Source of the DNA: Cellvibrio sp. 79
Lineage (GTDB): Bacteria > Pseudomonadota > Gammaproteobacteria > Pseudomonadales > Cellvibrionaceae
Assembly (NCBI GenBank): GCA_003056245.1
Contig: MVDH01000001.1
Coordinates: 1,240,716 to 1,304,715 of the forward strand
Direction: 5' to 3'
DNA length: 64,000 nt
Position 1 is the stretch's first letter; each line of letters starts with the position of its first letter. The translations under genes were made by a program, and so were the position numbers. The notes under the pieces are model-generated. The model saw only the letters and a program-made list of their open reading frames with translations. It was not told the origin of the DNA and made no database searches. Shown piece after piece: positions 54,156 through 63,813 of the stretch.

Positions 54156-56096
54156 ATGCAAACGGTAAAACTTTTAATTGTTGACGATGACGAAGACGAT
54201 TTTTTATTAACAAAGGAATTGTTGGGCGAGATCAATCAAAATTATCAGTTGGAATGGGCTTCAAGTTTTGAAAAAGGCTTGTCGTTATTAAGTGAAAACT
54301 CCCACGATTTGTGTTTAATGGATTATAAACTGGGTGCACAGGACGGCATTGCATTGTTACGCCAGGCGCACGATGTTGGTTTTTCCGGTCCTATTATTTT
54401 GTTGACGGGTGTTCATCGCGCAGATGTTGATCTTCAGGCATTGGAAGCGGGCGCGGTTGATTATTTAGTAAAGTCCGGTTTGAGTGCAGAACAGCTTGCA
54501 CGCTCTATTCGTTATGCATTGGCTCGTAATGATGTAGAACAGGAGCGTGTTGAGCGTTTAAAAGCCGAAGCGGAAAACCGTGCGAAAAGTGAATTTCTTG
54601 CCCACTTAAGCCACGAGTTGCGGACACCGTTATCTGCAATTCTGGGTTTCACTGAGTTGTTAATCAATAAGAATACCGACCTGGAAAATCTTTCCCATTT
54701 GCATATTGTCCATCGCAATGGCAAACATTTATTAGGTTTGCTGAATGATGTTCTGGACTTGTCAAAAATAGAAGCCGGTAAGTTGGAACTGGAAAAGCAA
54801 ACGGTTCACTTATCCTCATTTCTTTGTGATATTTATTTCCTGATGCAGGGCGCGGCGATCGATAAAAATTTGCGCTTGCGTGTAGAAGCCCCTCAACCAC
54901 TTCCTGCGAGTATTTATACTGATCCAATGCGCTTGCGCCAAATCTTGCTGAACTTGATTGGCAACGCTATTAAGTTTACTAATGATGGCGAGGTTGTTTT
55001 GAATATTGAGCGTTTGCGCGAACACGAACAAGGCAAGGAAAAAATTGCGTTTACGGTGCGGGATACCGGTATAGGTATTAGTAAAAATGTGCAGGAACTT
55101 ATTTTTGAACCGTTTGTGCAATCGAAAGATGCTTATGCTCATCCGCGTGCTGGAACGGGTTTAGGGCTTACTATCAGTAAAATGCTGGTTGCCCGGCTGG
55201 GTGGAGACATCCAGTTGGTTAGTGAGGTCGGCAAGGGTAGTGAATTCAGTTTTACTGTTGATCCGGGGGATTTGTCGCAAATCGGTTCTGAGTTATTGCG
55301 TTTGAATTTTGATTTGGTGAGCGAAAAAAATACAGTAATACCGCATTTTAGCGGCCGTGTGCTGGTAGTAGATGACCTGCGTGATATCCGGTTGTTGATT
55401 GGTCATTTTGTTTCTTCGACCGGTCTGGATGTCATGTATGCCGATAATGGTGCGGAAGTGTTGCGCTTGATTGAAACCGAAGCGGCGCAAGGACGAAGTT
55501 TTGATATGGTTTTGATGGATATCCATATGCCAATTATGGATGGGCATGAAGCGGCTAGGCGATTGCGGGCCAATGGTTTCAACCCACCATTGGTGGCCTT
55601 AACTGCGGCGCACATGAAAGGTGATATGGATCAGTGTTATGAATCCGGCTTTTCTGCTTATCTGGGCAAGCCAGTGGATCAGGCGCGGCTTTACGAATGT
55701 ATGGCGAATTTTCTGCCGACAACATCAACTGATGTGTTGACTGAACAAAAATCACAGGGAGGATATATCTTAGTGGTCGAAGACGATCCTGATGCATCAC
55801 AGGCACTTGCTGCGTTGTTAGGATTATTGGGATGGCAAGCAATTATCGCGCGCGACGCCGCTACTGCGTTAGTCAAAGCTAGGGATTACCAGCCAGCCAT
55901 TTTGCTTTTGGATATTAATTTGCCAGATATGAATGGTTATGTATTGGCGACGCAAATCCGTTCTATTTTGCCTGATGCAAACATTATCGTTGCGAGTGGT
56001 GAGGAATTGGACAAGGCTCGCGCGAAAGAAGCAGGAATTAACGGTTCCATATTAAAACCGGTTTCGCTTGACCAACTGCAAGATATCTTGCAGTAA
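54156..56096 (+). CDS. Hybrid kinase: REC - DHp - HATPase - REC - REC
   Basis: The 646-residue soluble protein starts at ATG 54156, eight bases after GGAG. It has an N-terminal receiver (VDDDEDD, Asp56 in CLMDYKLG), a kinase core with FLAHLSHELRTPLSAI (His153), N-box NLIGNAIKFT, G1 RDTGIGIS and G2 GTGLGLTISK, then two receivers (VVDDLRD with VLMDIHMPIMDG, and VVEDDPD with LLLDINLPDMNG). There is no membrane helix or Hpt domain. It takes input through its N-terminal REC and is the last gene of the cluster, ending at a strong terminator. Confidence 0.93.
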   Translation: MQTVKLLIVDDDEDDFLLTKELLGEINQNYQLEWASSFEKGLSLLSENSHDLCLMDYKLGAQDGIALLRQAHDVGFSGPIILLTGVHRADVDLQALEAGAVDYLVKSGLSAEQLARSIRYALARNDVEQERVERLKAEAENRAKSEFLAHLSHELRTPLSAILGFTELLINKNTDLENLSHLHIVHRNGKHLLGLLNDVLDLSKIEAGKLELEKQTVHLSSFLCDIYFLMQGAAIDKNLRLRVEAPQPLPASIYTDPMRLRQILLNLIGNAIKFTNDGEVVLNIERLREHEQGKEKIAFTVRDTGIGISKNVQELIFEPFVQSKDAYAHPRAGTGLGLTISKMLVARLGGDIQLVSEVGKGSEFSFTVDPGDLSQIGSELLRLNFDLVSEKNTVIPHFSGRVLVVDDLRDIRLLIGHFVSSTGLDVMYADNGAEVLRLIETEAAQGRSFDMVLMDIHMPIMDGHEAARRLRANGFNPPLVALTAAHMKGDMDQCYESGFSAYLGKPVDQARLYECMANFLPTTSTDVLTEQKSQGGYILVVEDDPDASQALAALLGLLGWQAIIARDAATALVKARDYQPAILLLDINLPDMNGYVLATQIRSILPDANIIVASGEELDKARAKEAGINGSILKPVSLDQLQDILQ

Positions 56097-56118
56097 ATAG
56101 ATAGATAATCTAAAAGAC

Positions 56119-56157
56119 CGAGCAAAAAGCCTGTGCAATTGCTGCACAGGCTTTTTG
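56119..56157. terminator. Bidirectional terminator between the hybrid kinase and miaB
   Basis: A 17-base perfect stem AGCAAAAAGCCTGTGCA / TGCACAGGCTTTTTGCT with a five-base loop lies between convergent genes. It serves the two-component cluster and miaB. Confidence 0.92.
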
Positions 56158-56179
56158 CTTTATTGTGTGCCTGAAAAAT

Positions 56180-57556
56180 TTATAAAGTAATCCAGTCGTC
56201 ATCCAGTTCGGAACTTATCAGCGTACCGCGCAGCGAGTTGGGCAGGGCTTCTTCGATTAACAAATCGGCAAATTTTCCAATCAAATCTGCATTATCACTG
56301 CGGAAATTTACCACGCGATTATTTTCCGTGCGACCACACAATTGTCCCGGATCTTTTTTGGAATAACCGGAAACCAGAATGCGTTCGGTGTTGCCCACCA
56401 TGCGGCGGCTAATGGCCATGGCTTGCTGGATTAAACGATCTTGCAAAATAGCCAGCCGATGTTTTTTGACTTCTTCCGGCGTGTCATCAGGTAAATCTGC
56501 CGCAGGTGTTCCAGGGCGTGGGCTGTAAATGAAGCTAAATGATGTGTCGAAATCCATATCGTGAATTAGCTTCATTGTCGCTTCAAAATCAGCATCGGTT
56601 TCACCTGGGAAACCGATAATAAAATCTGACGAAAAACTGATGTTCGGGCGAATTTTTTTAATTCGGCGCAGTTTTGATTTGTATTCCAATGCGGTGTGAC
56701 CGCGCTTCATCGCCATCAAAATTCGATCAGACCCACTCTGTACCGGCAAGTGCAAATGGCTAACTAATTCGGGAACGTGGTGGTAAACATCAATCAATGA
56801 ATCCGTAAACTCTACGGGATGTGATGTGGTGAAGCGAATACGGTCAATACCATCAATTGCGGCAATGTAAGTAATCAACTCAGCCAGATCAACAACAGTG
56901 CCGTCAGTTGAATCACCGCGATATGCATTTACATTTTGGCCAAGCAGGTTTACTTCGCGTACACCTTGCTTGGAGAGGTGAATAATTTCAGCCATTACAT
57001 CCGCAACCGGGCGACTGACTTCTTCGCCGCGAGTGTAGGGCACAACACAGAACGTACAGTATTTGGAGCACCCTTCCATGATGGATACAAATGCACTGAC
57101 GCCATCCGCATCGGGTTGGGGCAGGCGATCGAACTTTTCGATCTCGGGAAAACTGACATCCACTACGACTACGCCATTGCTCTTTTTGGTTTCCATCATT
57201 TCCGGCAAACGGTGCAGGGTTTGCGGGCCAAAAATCAGATCGACATAGGGCGCACGTTTGGCGATAGCAGCACCTTCCTGGCTTGCTACACAGCCACCAA
57301 CACCAATTACCAGATCCGGATTCTTTTTCTTGAGTTTTTTCCAGCGGCCGAGCTCATGGAACAGGCGTTCTTGCGCTTTCTCACGAATGGAACAGGTATT
57401 GATGAGGATTACATCGGCATCTTCAGGATCTTCGGTCGGCACCATATTGTGCGATTCACCCAGCAAATCCTTCATGCGCGATGAATCGTATTCATTCATC
57501 TGGCAGCCGTGGGTTTTGATATAGAGCTTTTTAATAGGCGCTTCAGTGGTGGACAT
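56180..57556 (-). CDS. miaB: tRNA-2-methylthio-N6-dimethylallyladenosine synthase
   Basis: The 458-residue radical-SAM methylthiotransferase modifies A37 of tRNAs. The N-terminal cluster-binding domain starts with [12 protein letters not shown]; the radical-SAM cysteines are in [10 protein letters not shown]; and a C-terminal TRAM domain is present. In other gammaproteobacteria ybeZ, ybeY, corC and lnt follow directly downstream; here they are separated by about 9.4 kb and a bidirectional terminator. It must therefore be expressed alone. Confidence 0.96.
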   Translation of the reverse strand: MSTTEAPIKKLYIKTHGCQMNEYDSSRMKDLLGESHNMVPTEDPEDADVILINTCSIREKAQERLFHELGRWKKLKKKNPDLVIGVGGCVASQEGAAIAKRAPYVDLIFGPQTLHRLPEMMETKKSNGVVVVDVSFPEIEKFDRLPQPDADGVSAFVSIMEGCSKYCTFCVVPYTRGEEVSRPVADVMAEIIHLSKQGVREVNLLGQNVNAYRGDSTDGTVVDLAELITYIAAIDGIDRIRFTTSHPVEFTDSLIDVYHHVPELVSHLHLPVQSGSDRILMAMKRGHTALEYKSKLRRIKKIRPNISFSSDFIIGFPGETDADFEATMKLIHDMDFDTSFSFIYSPRPGTPAADLPDDTPEEVKKHRLAILQDRLIQQAMAISRRMVGNTERILVSGYSKKDPGQLCGRTENNRVVNFRSDNADLIGKFADLLIEEALPNSLRGTLISSELDDDWITL

Positions 57557-57736
57557 CGAACTACTACCTGCTTGGAATGGCGCTGGTTAATGCGTGTTGA
57601 TGGTTGACCTGTTGATCAAAAAGCACGCAGAAAAAGAAGGCGCGCATTATAGCTATGTTACGGGGTAAAGCCTATAGAAAAGCCCTTGGCTTTCAGTGAT
57701 CGATGCTTTAGCCTGCGGCGCCTTATTGTAAATTCG

Positions 57737-58186
57737 ATGGTTATCTGGAATCCGGAATATATGAAAGAGCTTCTCTCGCTAGTTGCCGATGGTTACCTTC
57801 CCTTTTTACTTCTGGTTACCCTGGGGGTTGGCACCCTGGAAATAATGCGCGGTTATCGCTCGTTTTGGGTCAAGTTGTTTGCGTCGGCTATGTTGCTGTT
57901 GGCGGTGACACTGCTGGATTTATATGTACATGTATGGGCAGCCCTGGGGTTGGTTTACTCAATCCATACCGCGATAGCACTGGTGTTGGTGGTGTTTATT
58001 GGCGCGGGGTTGCAATCGCGCCTTGGTTGGGTGTGCTTGCTGATGAGTTTGCTGGCTTATCTGGAGTTGTTGTTTTACCTCGGCTACCGCACCTGGGGCG
58101 ATATGGGCCTGACGCTGGTGGTGATAGGTATCGGGCTTGGATTAATTTACCGCTTTTTACCTGGCCGCACCGCAGCGCACACGTGA
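57737..58186 (+). CDS. Hypothetical four-helix membrane protein
   Basis: The 149-residue protein has about four hydrophobic helices (YLPFLLLVTLGVGTL, LFASAMLLLAVTLLDLYVH, HTAIALVLVVFIGAGLQ, LTLVVIGIGLGLIYRFL). I do not recognise a family. The start is uncertain: ATG 57737 is used, ATG 57761 and an upstream codon are possible, and no clear ribosome-binding site decides. It is divergent from miaB and 48 bases before the DUF6172 gene. Confidence 0.6.
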   Translation: MVIWNPEYMKELLSLVADGYLPFLLLVTLGVGTLEIMRGYRSFWVKLFASAMLLLAVTLLDLYVHVWAALGLVYSIHTAIALVLVVFIGAGLQSRLGWVCLLMSLLAYLELLFYLGYRTWGDMGLTLVVIGIGLGLIYRFLPGRTAAHT

Positions 58187-58234
58187 TAAGATGCGCGCCC
58201 CGTATCGGACCCGTTGCATAACACAAGGTAAACC

Positions 58235-58561
58235 ATGAAAAAGACGTTCAAGCTCCATATTGAAGGCAAGCATCCTGATCGCCTGTTGGAGGCTATCAAG
58301 CACGAAGTGCGTAAATACGTGAAGCGCGAGCGTCGCAAAACATTGCCCGCAGGCGCCAACTATTGGGCGTTTGATTGCCGTTTTGGTGTTACCGAAGTAG
58401 ACGCGGAAGATGTTCGTTTGGCAGACATTATCGGGCTAATGGATAAAGTAAAAGCAGCTGATGGTGAAGCATTTTACATAGAGATTCTGGCGCGCGCTGC
58501 CCAGCGCAAGCCGCGTGTTCATGCCGATGATCCGGATAATGACGACGATTTGGAAGACTAA
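58235..58561 (+). CDS. DUF6172 family protein
   Basis: The 108-residue protein has the conserved core MKKTFKLHIEGKHPDR, IKHEVRKYVKRERRKTLP, YWAFDCRFG and an acidic C-terminal tail. The KRERRK and WAFDCRFG segments match a conserved gammaproteobacterial family that I know as DUF6172; the match is from memory of motifs. Function unknown; basic N terminus and acidic tail. Confidence 0.7.
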   Translation: MKKTFKLHIEGKHPDRLLEAIKHEVRKYVKRERRKTLPAGANYWAFDCRFGVTEVDAEDVRLADIIGLMDKVKAADGEAFYIEILARAAQRKPRVHADDPDNDDDLED

Positions 58562-58587
58562 TTCCTTTTTAAGCCTGTAATAAAAAA

Positions 58588-58619
58588 GCCGTCTGTTGAC
58601 TCAACAGACGGCTTTTTTT
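58588..58619. terminator. Bidirectional terminator between DUF6172 and the helicase gene
   Basis: An 11-base stem GCCGTCTGTTG / CAACAGACGGC with a three-base loop is flanked by A6 and T7, so it works for both convergent genes. Confidence 0.92.
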
Positions 58620-58634
58620 ATGTGCGGCCAATAA

Positions 58635-59987
58635 CTAACGTTTCTTCGGTGCAGAGGGCTTTGCGCTACGGGTGGTTTTGCTGCTGGCGCGAGCCGGTTT
58701 ACCTGCAATAGTACGCGCACTGCCCGAGCTGCCTTTTGCGGGTTTAGCAAACGCGGATTTCTTTGGATTGCCTGGTTTTGATTTGCTCGTTGGCTTCGTT
58801 GCCAATTTCAACAAACCACTTTTGGGTTTAGTGACGACCTTAACCACTTGCTCGGTGACTTCAAAACCTTTGATTTTTTCACGTTTGATTTTGGTGCCTA
58901 TCACCTCTTCAATCAGCGAGATTTTGTGTTCTTCGGCTGGTGTTACCAATGAAATCGCAGTGCCTTTTTTGCCGGCGCGACCGGTACGGCCCACGCGATG
59001 GACGTAGTCTTCAGTGAAGAACGGCAAATCCAGATTCACCACGAAATCCAGCCCCTGGATATCCAGTCCACGCGCGGCTACTTCAGTGGCGACCAGCACT
59101 TGCAGTTTGCCTTCTTTAAACTCCTGCAGCGCACGGCGGCGTGATCCCTGCGTTTTTTCGCTGTGAATAACGGCTGCATCAACTTTGTCGTTCTTCAATG
59201 CCTGGATTAACTGCTCGGCTGCTTCACGTGTGCTGCTAAACACCATCACCTGATACCAGTTTTGGCTGTGCAGTAGATGAATAAATAATTCGTACTTGCG
59301 TGTGCTATCTACCGGATAGAGCACGTGATCCACTGTTTCCGCGACCGAGTTGCGCTTGCTAACAGTGATCAGGGTAGGGCGATTCATCGCCTGCTTGGAC
59401 AAGTTGGTAACCAGCGGTGAGCCGGTCGCCGAGAAAAACAGGGTTTGGTGTTTGCGCGTAATACTGGTGAGGATTGCGTGCATATCGACCACAAAGCCCA
59501 TATCCAGCATACGGTCAGCCTCATCCAAAACTGCGAACTCCACTTTGGCGAGATTCACATTTTCCAGCTCAATGTGCTCTTTCAGACGACCGGGCGTTGC
59601 GACCAGGATATCCACGCCGGCACGCAGTTTGGCGCCCTGGCTGGTTACCTTCACGCCGCCATATACCGCAGCGATTTTGAATGGCGTGAACTGTGCAAAT
59701 TCCTGTAGTGCTTTGGCGATCTGTTCAACCAATTCGCGCGTGGGGGCAAGAATCACGGCGCGCACAAAGCCTGCTTCGGTTCCTTTGGGTTTTTCCAGCA
59801 TTTGTTGTAGTACAGGCAAGCTGTAGGCAGCGGTTTTTCCGGTTCCGGTTTGGGCGGTGGTGAGCAAATCCAGGCCGCGTCTGGCTGCGGGAATCGCTTG
59901 CTCCTGGACTGGGGTAAGGGTTTTAAAGCCAATGACTTTAAGGGCGCGCAGCAATTCAGGCGCAAGTCCAAGGGAAGTAAAGTTCAT
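58635..59987 (-). CDS. DEAD-box RNA helicase, RhlE-like
   Basis: The 450-residue helicase starts at ATG 59987, preceded by GGTGGAG; a longer frame to 60074 lacks support. Motifs seen are Q-motif LGLAPELLRALKVIGFKTLTPVQEQ, Walker A AQTGTGKTAA, PTREL, DEADRMLDMGF, SAT, and the C-terminal HRVGRTGRAG. The last 75 residues are rich in Lys, Ser, Ala and Pro and probably bind RNA. RhlE-type helicases act in ribosome assembly and RNA turnover. Confidence 0.92.
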   Translation of the reverse strand: MNFTSLGLAPELLRALKVIGFKTLTPVQEQAIPAARRGLDLLTTAQTGTGKTAAYSLPVLQQMLEKPKGTEAGFVRAVILAPTRELVEQIAKALQEFAQFTPFKIAAVYGGVKVTSQGAKLRAGVDILVATPGRLKEHIELENVNLAKVEFAVLDEADRMLDMGFVVDMHAILTSITRKHQTLFFSATGSPLVTNLSKQAMNRPTLITVSKRNSVAETVDHVLYPVDSTRKYELFIHLLHSQNWYQVMVFSSTREAAEQLIQALKNDKVDAAVIHSEKTQGSRRRALQEFKEGKLQVLVATEVAARGLDIQGLDFVVNLDLPFFTEDYVHRVGRTGRAGKKGTAISLVTPAEEHKISLIEEVIGTKIKREKIKGFEVTEQVVKVVTKPKSGLLKLATKPTSKSKPGNPKKSAFAKPAKGSSGSARTIAGKPARASSKTTRSAKPSAPKKR

Positions 59988-60140
59988 GGGCGTCTCCACC
60001 AGTCCAGCTAAAAAGGGCGCGCAGTATACCGATTTAACGTGCTGGCGGGTTAGTACCGGCGAGTTTTTGATCACCTTATAACCGAAAAACGCCGCTTCTT
60101 GTTTATTCAGGCCAAAGCTATCTTTGGAAAAATAGTAAGC

Positions 60141-60158
60141 TATATATATTATATATTT
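60141..60158. promoter_or_regulatory. A/T palindrome upstream of the MarR gene, candidate operator
   Basis: The A/T stretch TATATATATTATATATTT is nearly palindromic and lies 22 bases before the MarR ATG, the usual place for a MarR autoregulatory site. It may overlap the -10 region. Confidence 0.4.
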
Positions 60159-60179
60159 AACTTGTTATGAGGATGGTTT

Positions 60180-60689
60180 ATGAGTCTGCCTGAACACGAT
60201 GATATGGGACCGCTGGTGCCGGAACAGGAAAGCCTGGGGTTTTTACTGTCGGATAACCTGCGCCTTACCCGTCGTATCGCTTCCCGGTATTTCGAACAGT
60301 ACCAACTGACCTTGTCCCAAGCGAAAGCGTTGCTCGGGGTTCGTCGCTGGCAGGGCATTCGCCAGGTAGATCTGGCGGACTGCATGGATATCCAACCCAT
60401 CAGCCTGGCCCGTTTGTTAGACCAGCTTGCTGAAAATGGCTGGATCGAACGCCGACCGGATCCAAAAGACCGGCGCGCCTTCCAGCTTTATCTAACGCCT
60501 GCCGCTGCACCGATTGTGAAAATGATTACTACCGCATCCGCAGAGTTTCAGCAAAAGGCACTCGCCGGTTTAACTGCTGAACAACAACAGGCCTTATTTG
60601 CCGGATTGAATCAGGTGCGCGAAAACCTGACGGCATTGGGAAAAAACGTTTCTGAATCCAAAGTGGTATCCGAGGTAAGTGAAAAATGA
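60180..60689 (+). CDS. MarR-family transcriptional regulator
   Basis: The 169-residue protein has a MarR winged helix with RIASRYFEQYQLTLSQAKALLGVRRW, QVDLADCMDIQPISLARLLDQLAENGWIERRPDPKDRRAFQLYLT, which includes the DPKDRR wing. The stop overlaps the next gene start (ATGA). It most likely represses the downstream EmrAB-type pump and is relieved by lipophilic drugs or phenolics. Confidence 0.93.
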   Translation: MSLPEHDDMGPLVPEQESLGFLLSDNLRLTRRIASRYFEQYQLTLSQAKALLGVRRWQGIRQVDLADCMDIQPISLARLLDQLAENGWIERRPDPKDRRAFQLYLTPAAAPIVKMITTASAEFQQKALAGLTAEQQQALFAGLNQVRENLTALGKNVSESKVVSEVSEK

Positions 60690-61717
60690 CTGAAGCATTG
60701 AAGTCGCGCCGCTTTTTGTTACTGGTAGTTATACCGGCTGTATTGGCTGTTATTGGTCTGGTGATTTATTTGTCGGGCGGTCGTTATGCGACAACCGAGA
60801 ATGCTTACACCAAGGCCGATGTCATTAGTATCCGCCCGCGTGTTGCCGGTGCTGTCGAGAAGCGCCTGGTTGCTGAGAATGATCACGTTAAAGCCGGCCA
60901 GTTGCTGATGGTGCTGGACCGCAAACCCTACGAAGTGGCATTGGCGAAAGCAAACGCAAAATTAGGTGAGGTGCGCACTAATCTCGCGGCATTGCATGCG
61001 AGTTACAGCGAAAAGCAATCCGAGTTGCAACTTGCCATCGCCAATCGTGACTACGCCGTAAAAGAGCAGCAACGCCAAGCCAATCTGGCGGAACGTAAAT
61101 TGGTTGCCAAGGCAACTTACGACGAGGTGAGCCATACCCGTCGTATTAATGATCAACAAGTGATTACCATCGAGCAGGATTTAAAGCGTATCGCTGAGTT
61201 CCTGGGGGGCGATGCCGGTTTACCTATCGAGCAACATCCCAGTTACTTGGCTGCGAAAGCAGAAGTAGAGCAGGCGCAGTTGAATCTTGAGTACACCGAA
61301 ATTACCGCCCCTAAAGATGGCATTGTGACCAAACCGCCAGAGGCGGGTGAATTCCTGGCGGTGGGCAGCGCGGTGATGTCATTGGTGGCGAGCGATAACC
61401 TGTGGGTGGAAGCGAATTTTATCGAAACTGATTTGACCCACGTACGCGTTGGCCAGACTGTGAGTGTAAAAGTGGATACCTATCCCGATGTTGAATGGAA
61501 AGGCGAAGTACAGAGCATTAGCCCGGCAACAGGTGCCGAGTTTTCGGTAATCCCTGCACAGAACGCTACCGGTAACTGGGTGAAGATCGCCCAGCGTGTA
61601 CCTGTGCGGATCAGTATTAAACCGAACAACAACGCTCCGGCTTTGCAGGCGGGTTTGAGCACCGGTATTGAAATTGATACTGGCTACAAACGTTCGTTGT
61701 TGGGACTTTCCATCTAA
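60686..61717 (+). CDS. HlyD/EmrA-family periplasmic adaptor
   Basis: The 343-residue adaptor has one N-terminal membrane helix, a biotinyl-lipoyl-like domain (VISIRPRVAGAVEKRLVAENDHVKAGQLLMVLD), a coiled-coil hairpin, and the beta-barrel part EITAPKDGIVTKPP with NLWVEANFIETDLTHVRVGQ. It links the inner membrane pump to an outer membrane TolC-type channel. Coupled to marR upstream and to the MFS gene downstream. Confidence 0.93.
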   Translation: MTEALKSRRFLLLVVIPAVLAVIGLVIYLSGGRYATTENAYTKADVISIRPRVAGAVEKRLVAENDHVKAGQLLMVLDRKPYEVALAKANAKLGEVRTNLAALHASYSEKQSELQLAIANRDYAVKEQQRQANLAERKLVAKATYDEVSHTRRINDQQVITIEQDLKRIAEFLGGDAGLPIEQHPSYLAAKAEVEQAQLNLEYTEITAPKDGIVTKPPEAGEFLAVGSAVMSLVASDNLWVEANFIETDLTHVRVGQTVSVKVDTYPDVEWKGEVQSISPATGAEFSVIPAQNATGNWVKIAQRVPVRISIKPNNNAPALQAGLSTGIEIDTGYKRSLLGLSI

Positions 61718-61757
61718 CTTTCTTTTTGCCCTGAATTTTTCGCATGGGAGAGCTGTT

Positions 61758-63320
61758 GTGGCCCAGGTAGCGACTGAAACATTTCCCGATACGCCGGCAC
61801 CTGCTGTGTCGGCTGGCAAACGCGGGTTAATTACCGCCTCGGTGATGCTGGCAACCATTATCCAGGCGCTGGATACCACTATAGCCAACGTAGCTTTGCC
61901 CCATATGCAGGGCAACATGTCGGCCACCCAGGACCAGATTTCCTGGGTGCTAACCTCTTATATTGTTGCTGCGGCGATCTTCCTGCCGTTGACCGGTTTC
62001 CTGTCGGATCGTTTTGGCCGCAAGCGGTTAATGCTGTGGTCGATTGCCGGGTTTACGATTACTTCCATGCTTTGTGGAGCGGCGCAAAACCTTCCGCAAG
62101 TGGTAATTTTCCGGTTGTTGCAAGGGATTTTCGGTGCGGCGCTAGTGCCTTTGTCCCAATCTATTTTGCTGGATACCTATCCCAAAGAAAAACACAGCCA
62201 GGCGATGGCTGTGTGGGGAATGGGTGTGGTTCTCGGTCCTATTCTTGGGCCAACCTTAGGTGGCTTACTCACTGAACACTACAGTTGGCGCTGGGTATTT
62301 TATATCAATGTTCCCTTGGGCATTTTGGCGCTACTTGGGGTGATGGCCGCCGTTAAGGAAACTGCTATTAACAAGGCGCGTCATTTTGATTTATTGGGTT
62401 TTGCCTTCCTGAGTTTGGGGATTGGCGCCCTGCAAATGATGCTGGATCGCGGTGAAAGTCAGAACTGGTTTAATAGCCCGGAAATCATCATTGAATGTAT
62501 TTTGATGGGAATGGGGTTCTACTGGTTTATCAGTCATATCTTCACTTACAAGCAACCATTTATCGAACCGGCGATTTTTAAGGATCGCAACTTTTCTATC
62601 GGCCTGATTTTTATGTTTGTGGTAGGGATTATTTTGCTCGCCACTATGGCACTGCTACCGCCGTTCTTGCAAAACCTGCTGGGTTATCCGGTGGTAGATG
62701 TAGGGTTGGTGATGGCGCCACGCGGTATGGGGGTGATGCTCTCCATGATGATTGTCGGGAAAATTGCCGGCAAAGTGGACCCGCGTATACAGGTGGGATT
62801 TGGGTTGATATTAACGATCATCTCGCTTTGGGAAATGACTTTATTCAATACCAGCATTACCAGTTGGGATATCGTGCGGACTAGCGTAGTGCAGGGGATC
62901 GGCCTGGGCTTTATCTTCGTACCTTTGTCAGCAATTGCTTTTGCCAGTCTTGAGGACCGCTTTCGCAACGAGGGTACAGCGTTATTTAGCCTGACCCGTA
63001 ATATTGGTAGCAGTATCGGTATTTCAGTGGTGATGGCGGAATTGCAGCAGAATATCCAGCGCAACCATGCGGCCTTTGCGGATTACATAACTCCTTACAA
63101 CCAGGCGTTGGCGAAAGTCGGTGAGTCCGGTCATTGGGATATCGCCACTACCGCGGGGTTGGTTGCTATTAACAATGAGGTCCAACGTCAGGCGGCAACC
63201 CTGGCCTACTTGCAAGACTTCCAGTTGATGATGTGGGTAACTATTGCTGCGTTGCCGTTATTACTGTTATTACGTAAACCGCAGGCGGGCGGGGCGCCGG
63301 TAAATATTGCCGCCGATTAA
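61758..63320 (+). CDS. DHA2-family MFS drug efflux pump (EmrB/QacA type)
   Basis: The 520-residue protein starts at GTG 61758, six bases after GGGAGAG; the frame from 61668 overlaps the adaptor gene and is not used. Fourteen hydrophobic helices are expected. The DHA2 motifs are TIIQALDTTIANVALPHMQ in helix 1, DRFGRKR in loop 2-3, and GMGVVLGPILGPTLGGLL. It should extrude hydrophobic drugs with the EmrA-like adaptor. Confidence 0.94.
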   Translation: MAQVATETFPDTPAPAVSAGKRGLITASVMLATIIQALDTTIANVALPHMQGNMSATQDQISWVLTSYIVAAAIFLPLTGFLSDRFGRKRLMLWSIAGFTITSMLCGAAQNLPQVVIFRLLQGIFGAALVPLSQSILLDTYPKEKHSQAMAVWGMGVVLGPILGPTLGGLLTEHYSWRWVFYINVPLGILALLGVMAAVKETAINKARHFDLLGFAFLSLGIGALQMMLDRGESQNWFNSPEIIIECILMGMGFYWFISHIFTYKQPFIEPAIFKDRNFSIGLIFMFVVGIILLATMALLPPFLQNLLGYPVVDVGLVMAPRGMGVMLSMMIVGKIAGKVDPRIQVGFGLILTIISLWEMTLFNTSITSWDIVRTSVVQGIGLGFIFVPLSAIAFASLEDRFRNEGTALFSLTRNIGSSIGISVVMAELQQNIQRNHAAFADYITPYNQALAKVGESGHWDIATTAGLVAINNEVQRQAATLAYLQDFQLMMWVTIAALPLLLLLRKPQAGGAPVNIAAD

Positions 63321-63471
63321 GGCGCTAATAACACAATCGACTAACACCGGTGTATGCAATTTAGCCAGGTGGGGCGAGAATAGGGAAAACTTGTGGTATC
63401 CTGCGCGCCCTTTGCCGGGGCTCGCTGCCACAGTGCCCCGCCGTTATTTGAGTGATTTCCAAGAGAGAGTT

Positions 63472-63813
63472 ATGGCTGCCAAACCCGTTTATAAAGTGAT
63501 ATTCCTCAACCAGGGCCAGGTTTACGAAGTCTTTTGTTCCGCGATTTACCAAAGCGAGATGTACGGTTTTATTGAGATTGAAGAGTTCGTGTTTGGGGAG
63601 CGCACGCAGGTGTTGATTGACCCAGCCGAGGAAAAACTCAAAAGCGAATTTGCCGGTGTAAAGCGTTCCTACATTCCTATGCACTCAATTGTGCGTATTG
63701 ATGAAGTGGAAAAAGAAGGTCCGGTAAAAATTACCGAGATCAAAGGCGTTGGCGATAAAATCGCACAATTCCCTTATGGGACTTTTATTCCCAATCCCAA
63801 GCCGGTTGAATAA
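63472..63813 (+). CDS. DUF1820 family protein
   Basis: The 113-residue protein begins at ATG 63472 with AGAGAGAG upstream. The segments VYKVIFLNQGQVYEVF, GFIEIEEFVFGERTQVLIDPAEEKL and SYIPMHSIVRIDEVEKEG match the DUF1820 family, which is well conserved in gammaproteobacteria. The role is unknown. The remaining 187 bases up to the window end hold no gene that I can support. Confidence 0.85.
   Translation: MAAKPVYKVIFLNQGQVYEVFCSAIYQSEMYGFIEIEEFVFGERTQVLIDPAEEKLKSEFAGVKRSYIPMHSIVRIDEVEKEGPVKITEIKGVGDKIAQFPYGTFIPNPKPVE

Noticed and set aside
59988-60074. N-terminal extension of the DEAD-box helicase
   Set aside because: RhlE-type proteins begin at MNFTSLGL, and GGTGGAG lies just before that codon.
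61668-61757. Upstream extension of the MFS pump frame
   Set aside because: It overlaps the adaptor gene and has no family similarity; GTG 61758 has a good ribosome-binding site.
63307-63471. Upstream extension of the DUF1820 frame
   Set aside because: The family begins at ATG 63472, and the upstream part overlaps the pump gene end and the promoter region.
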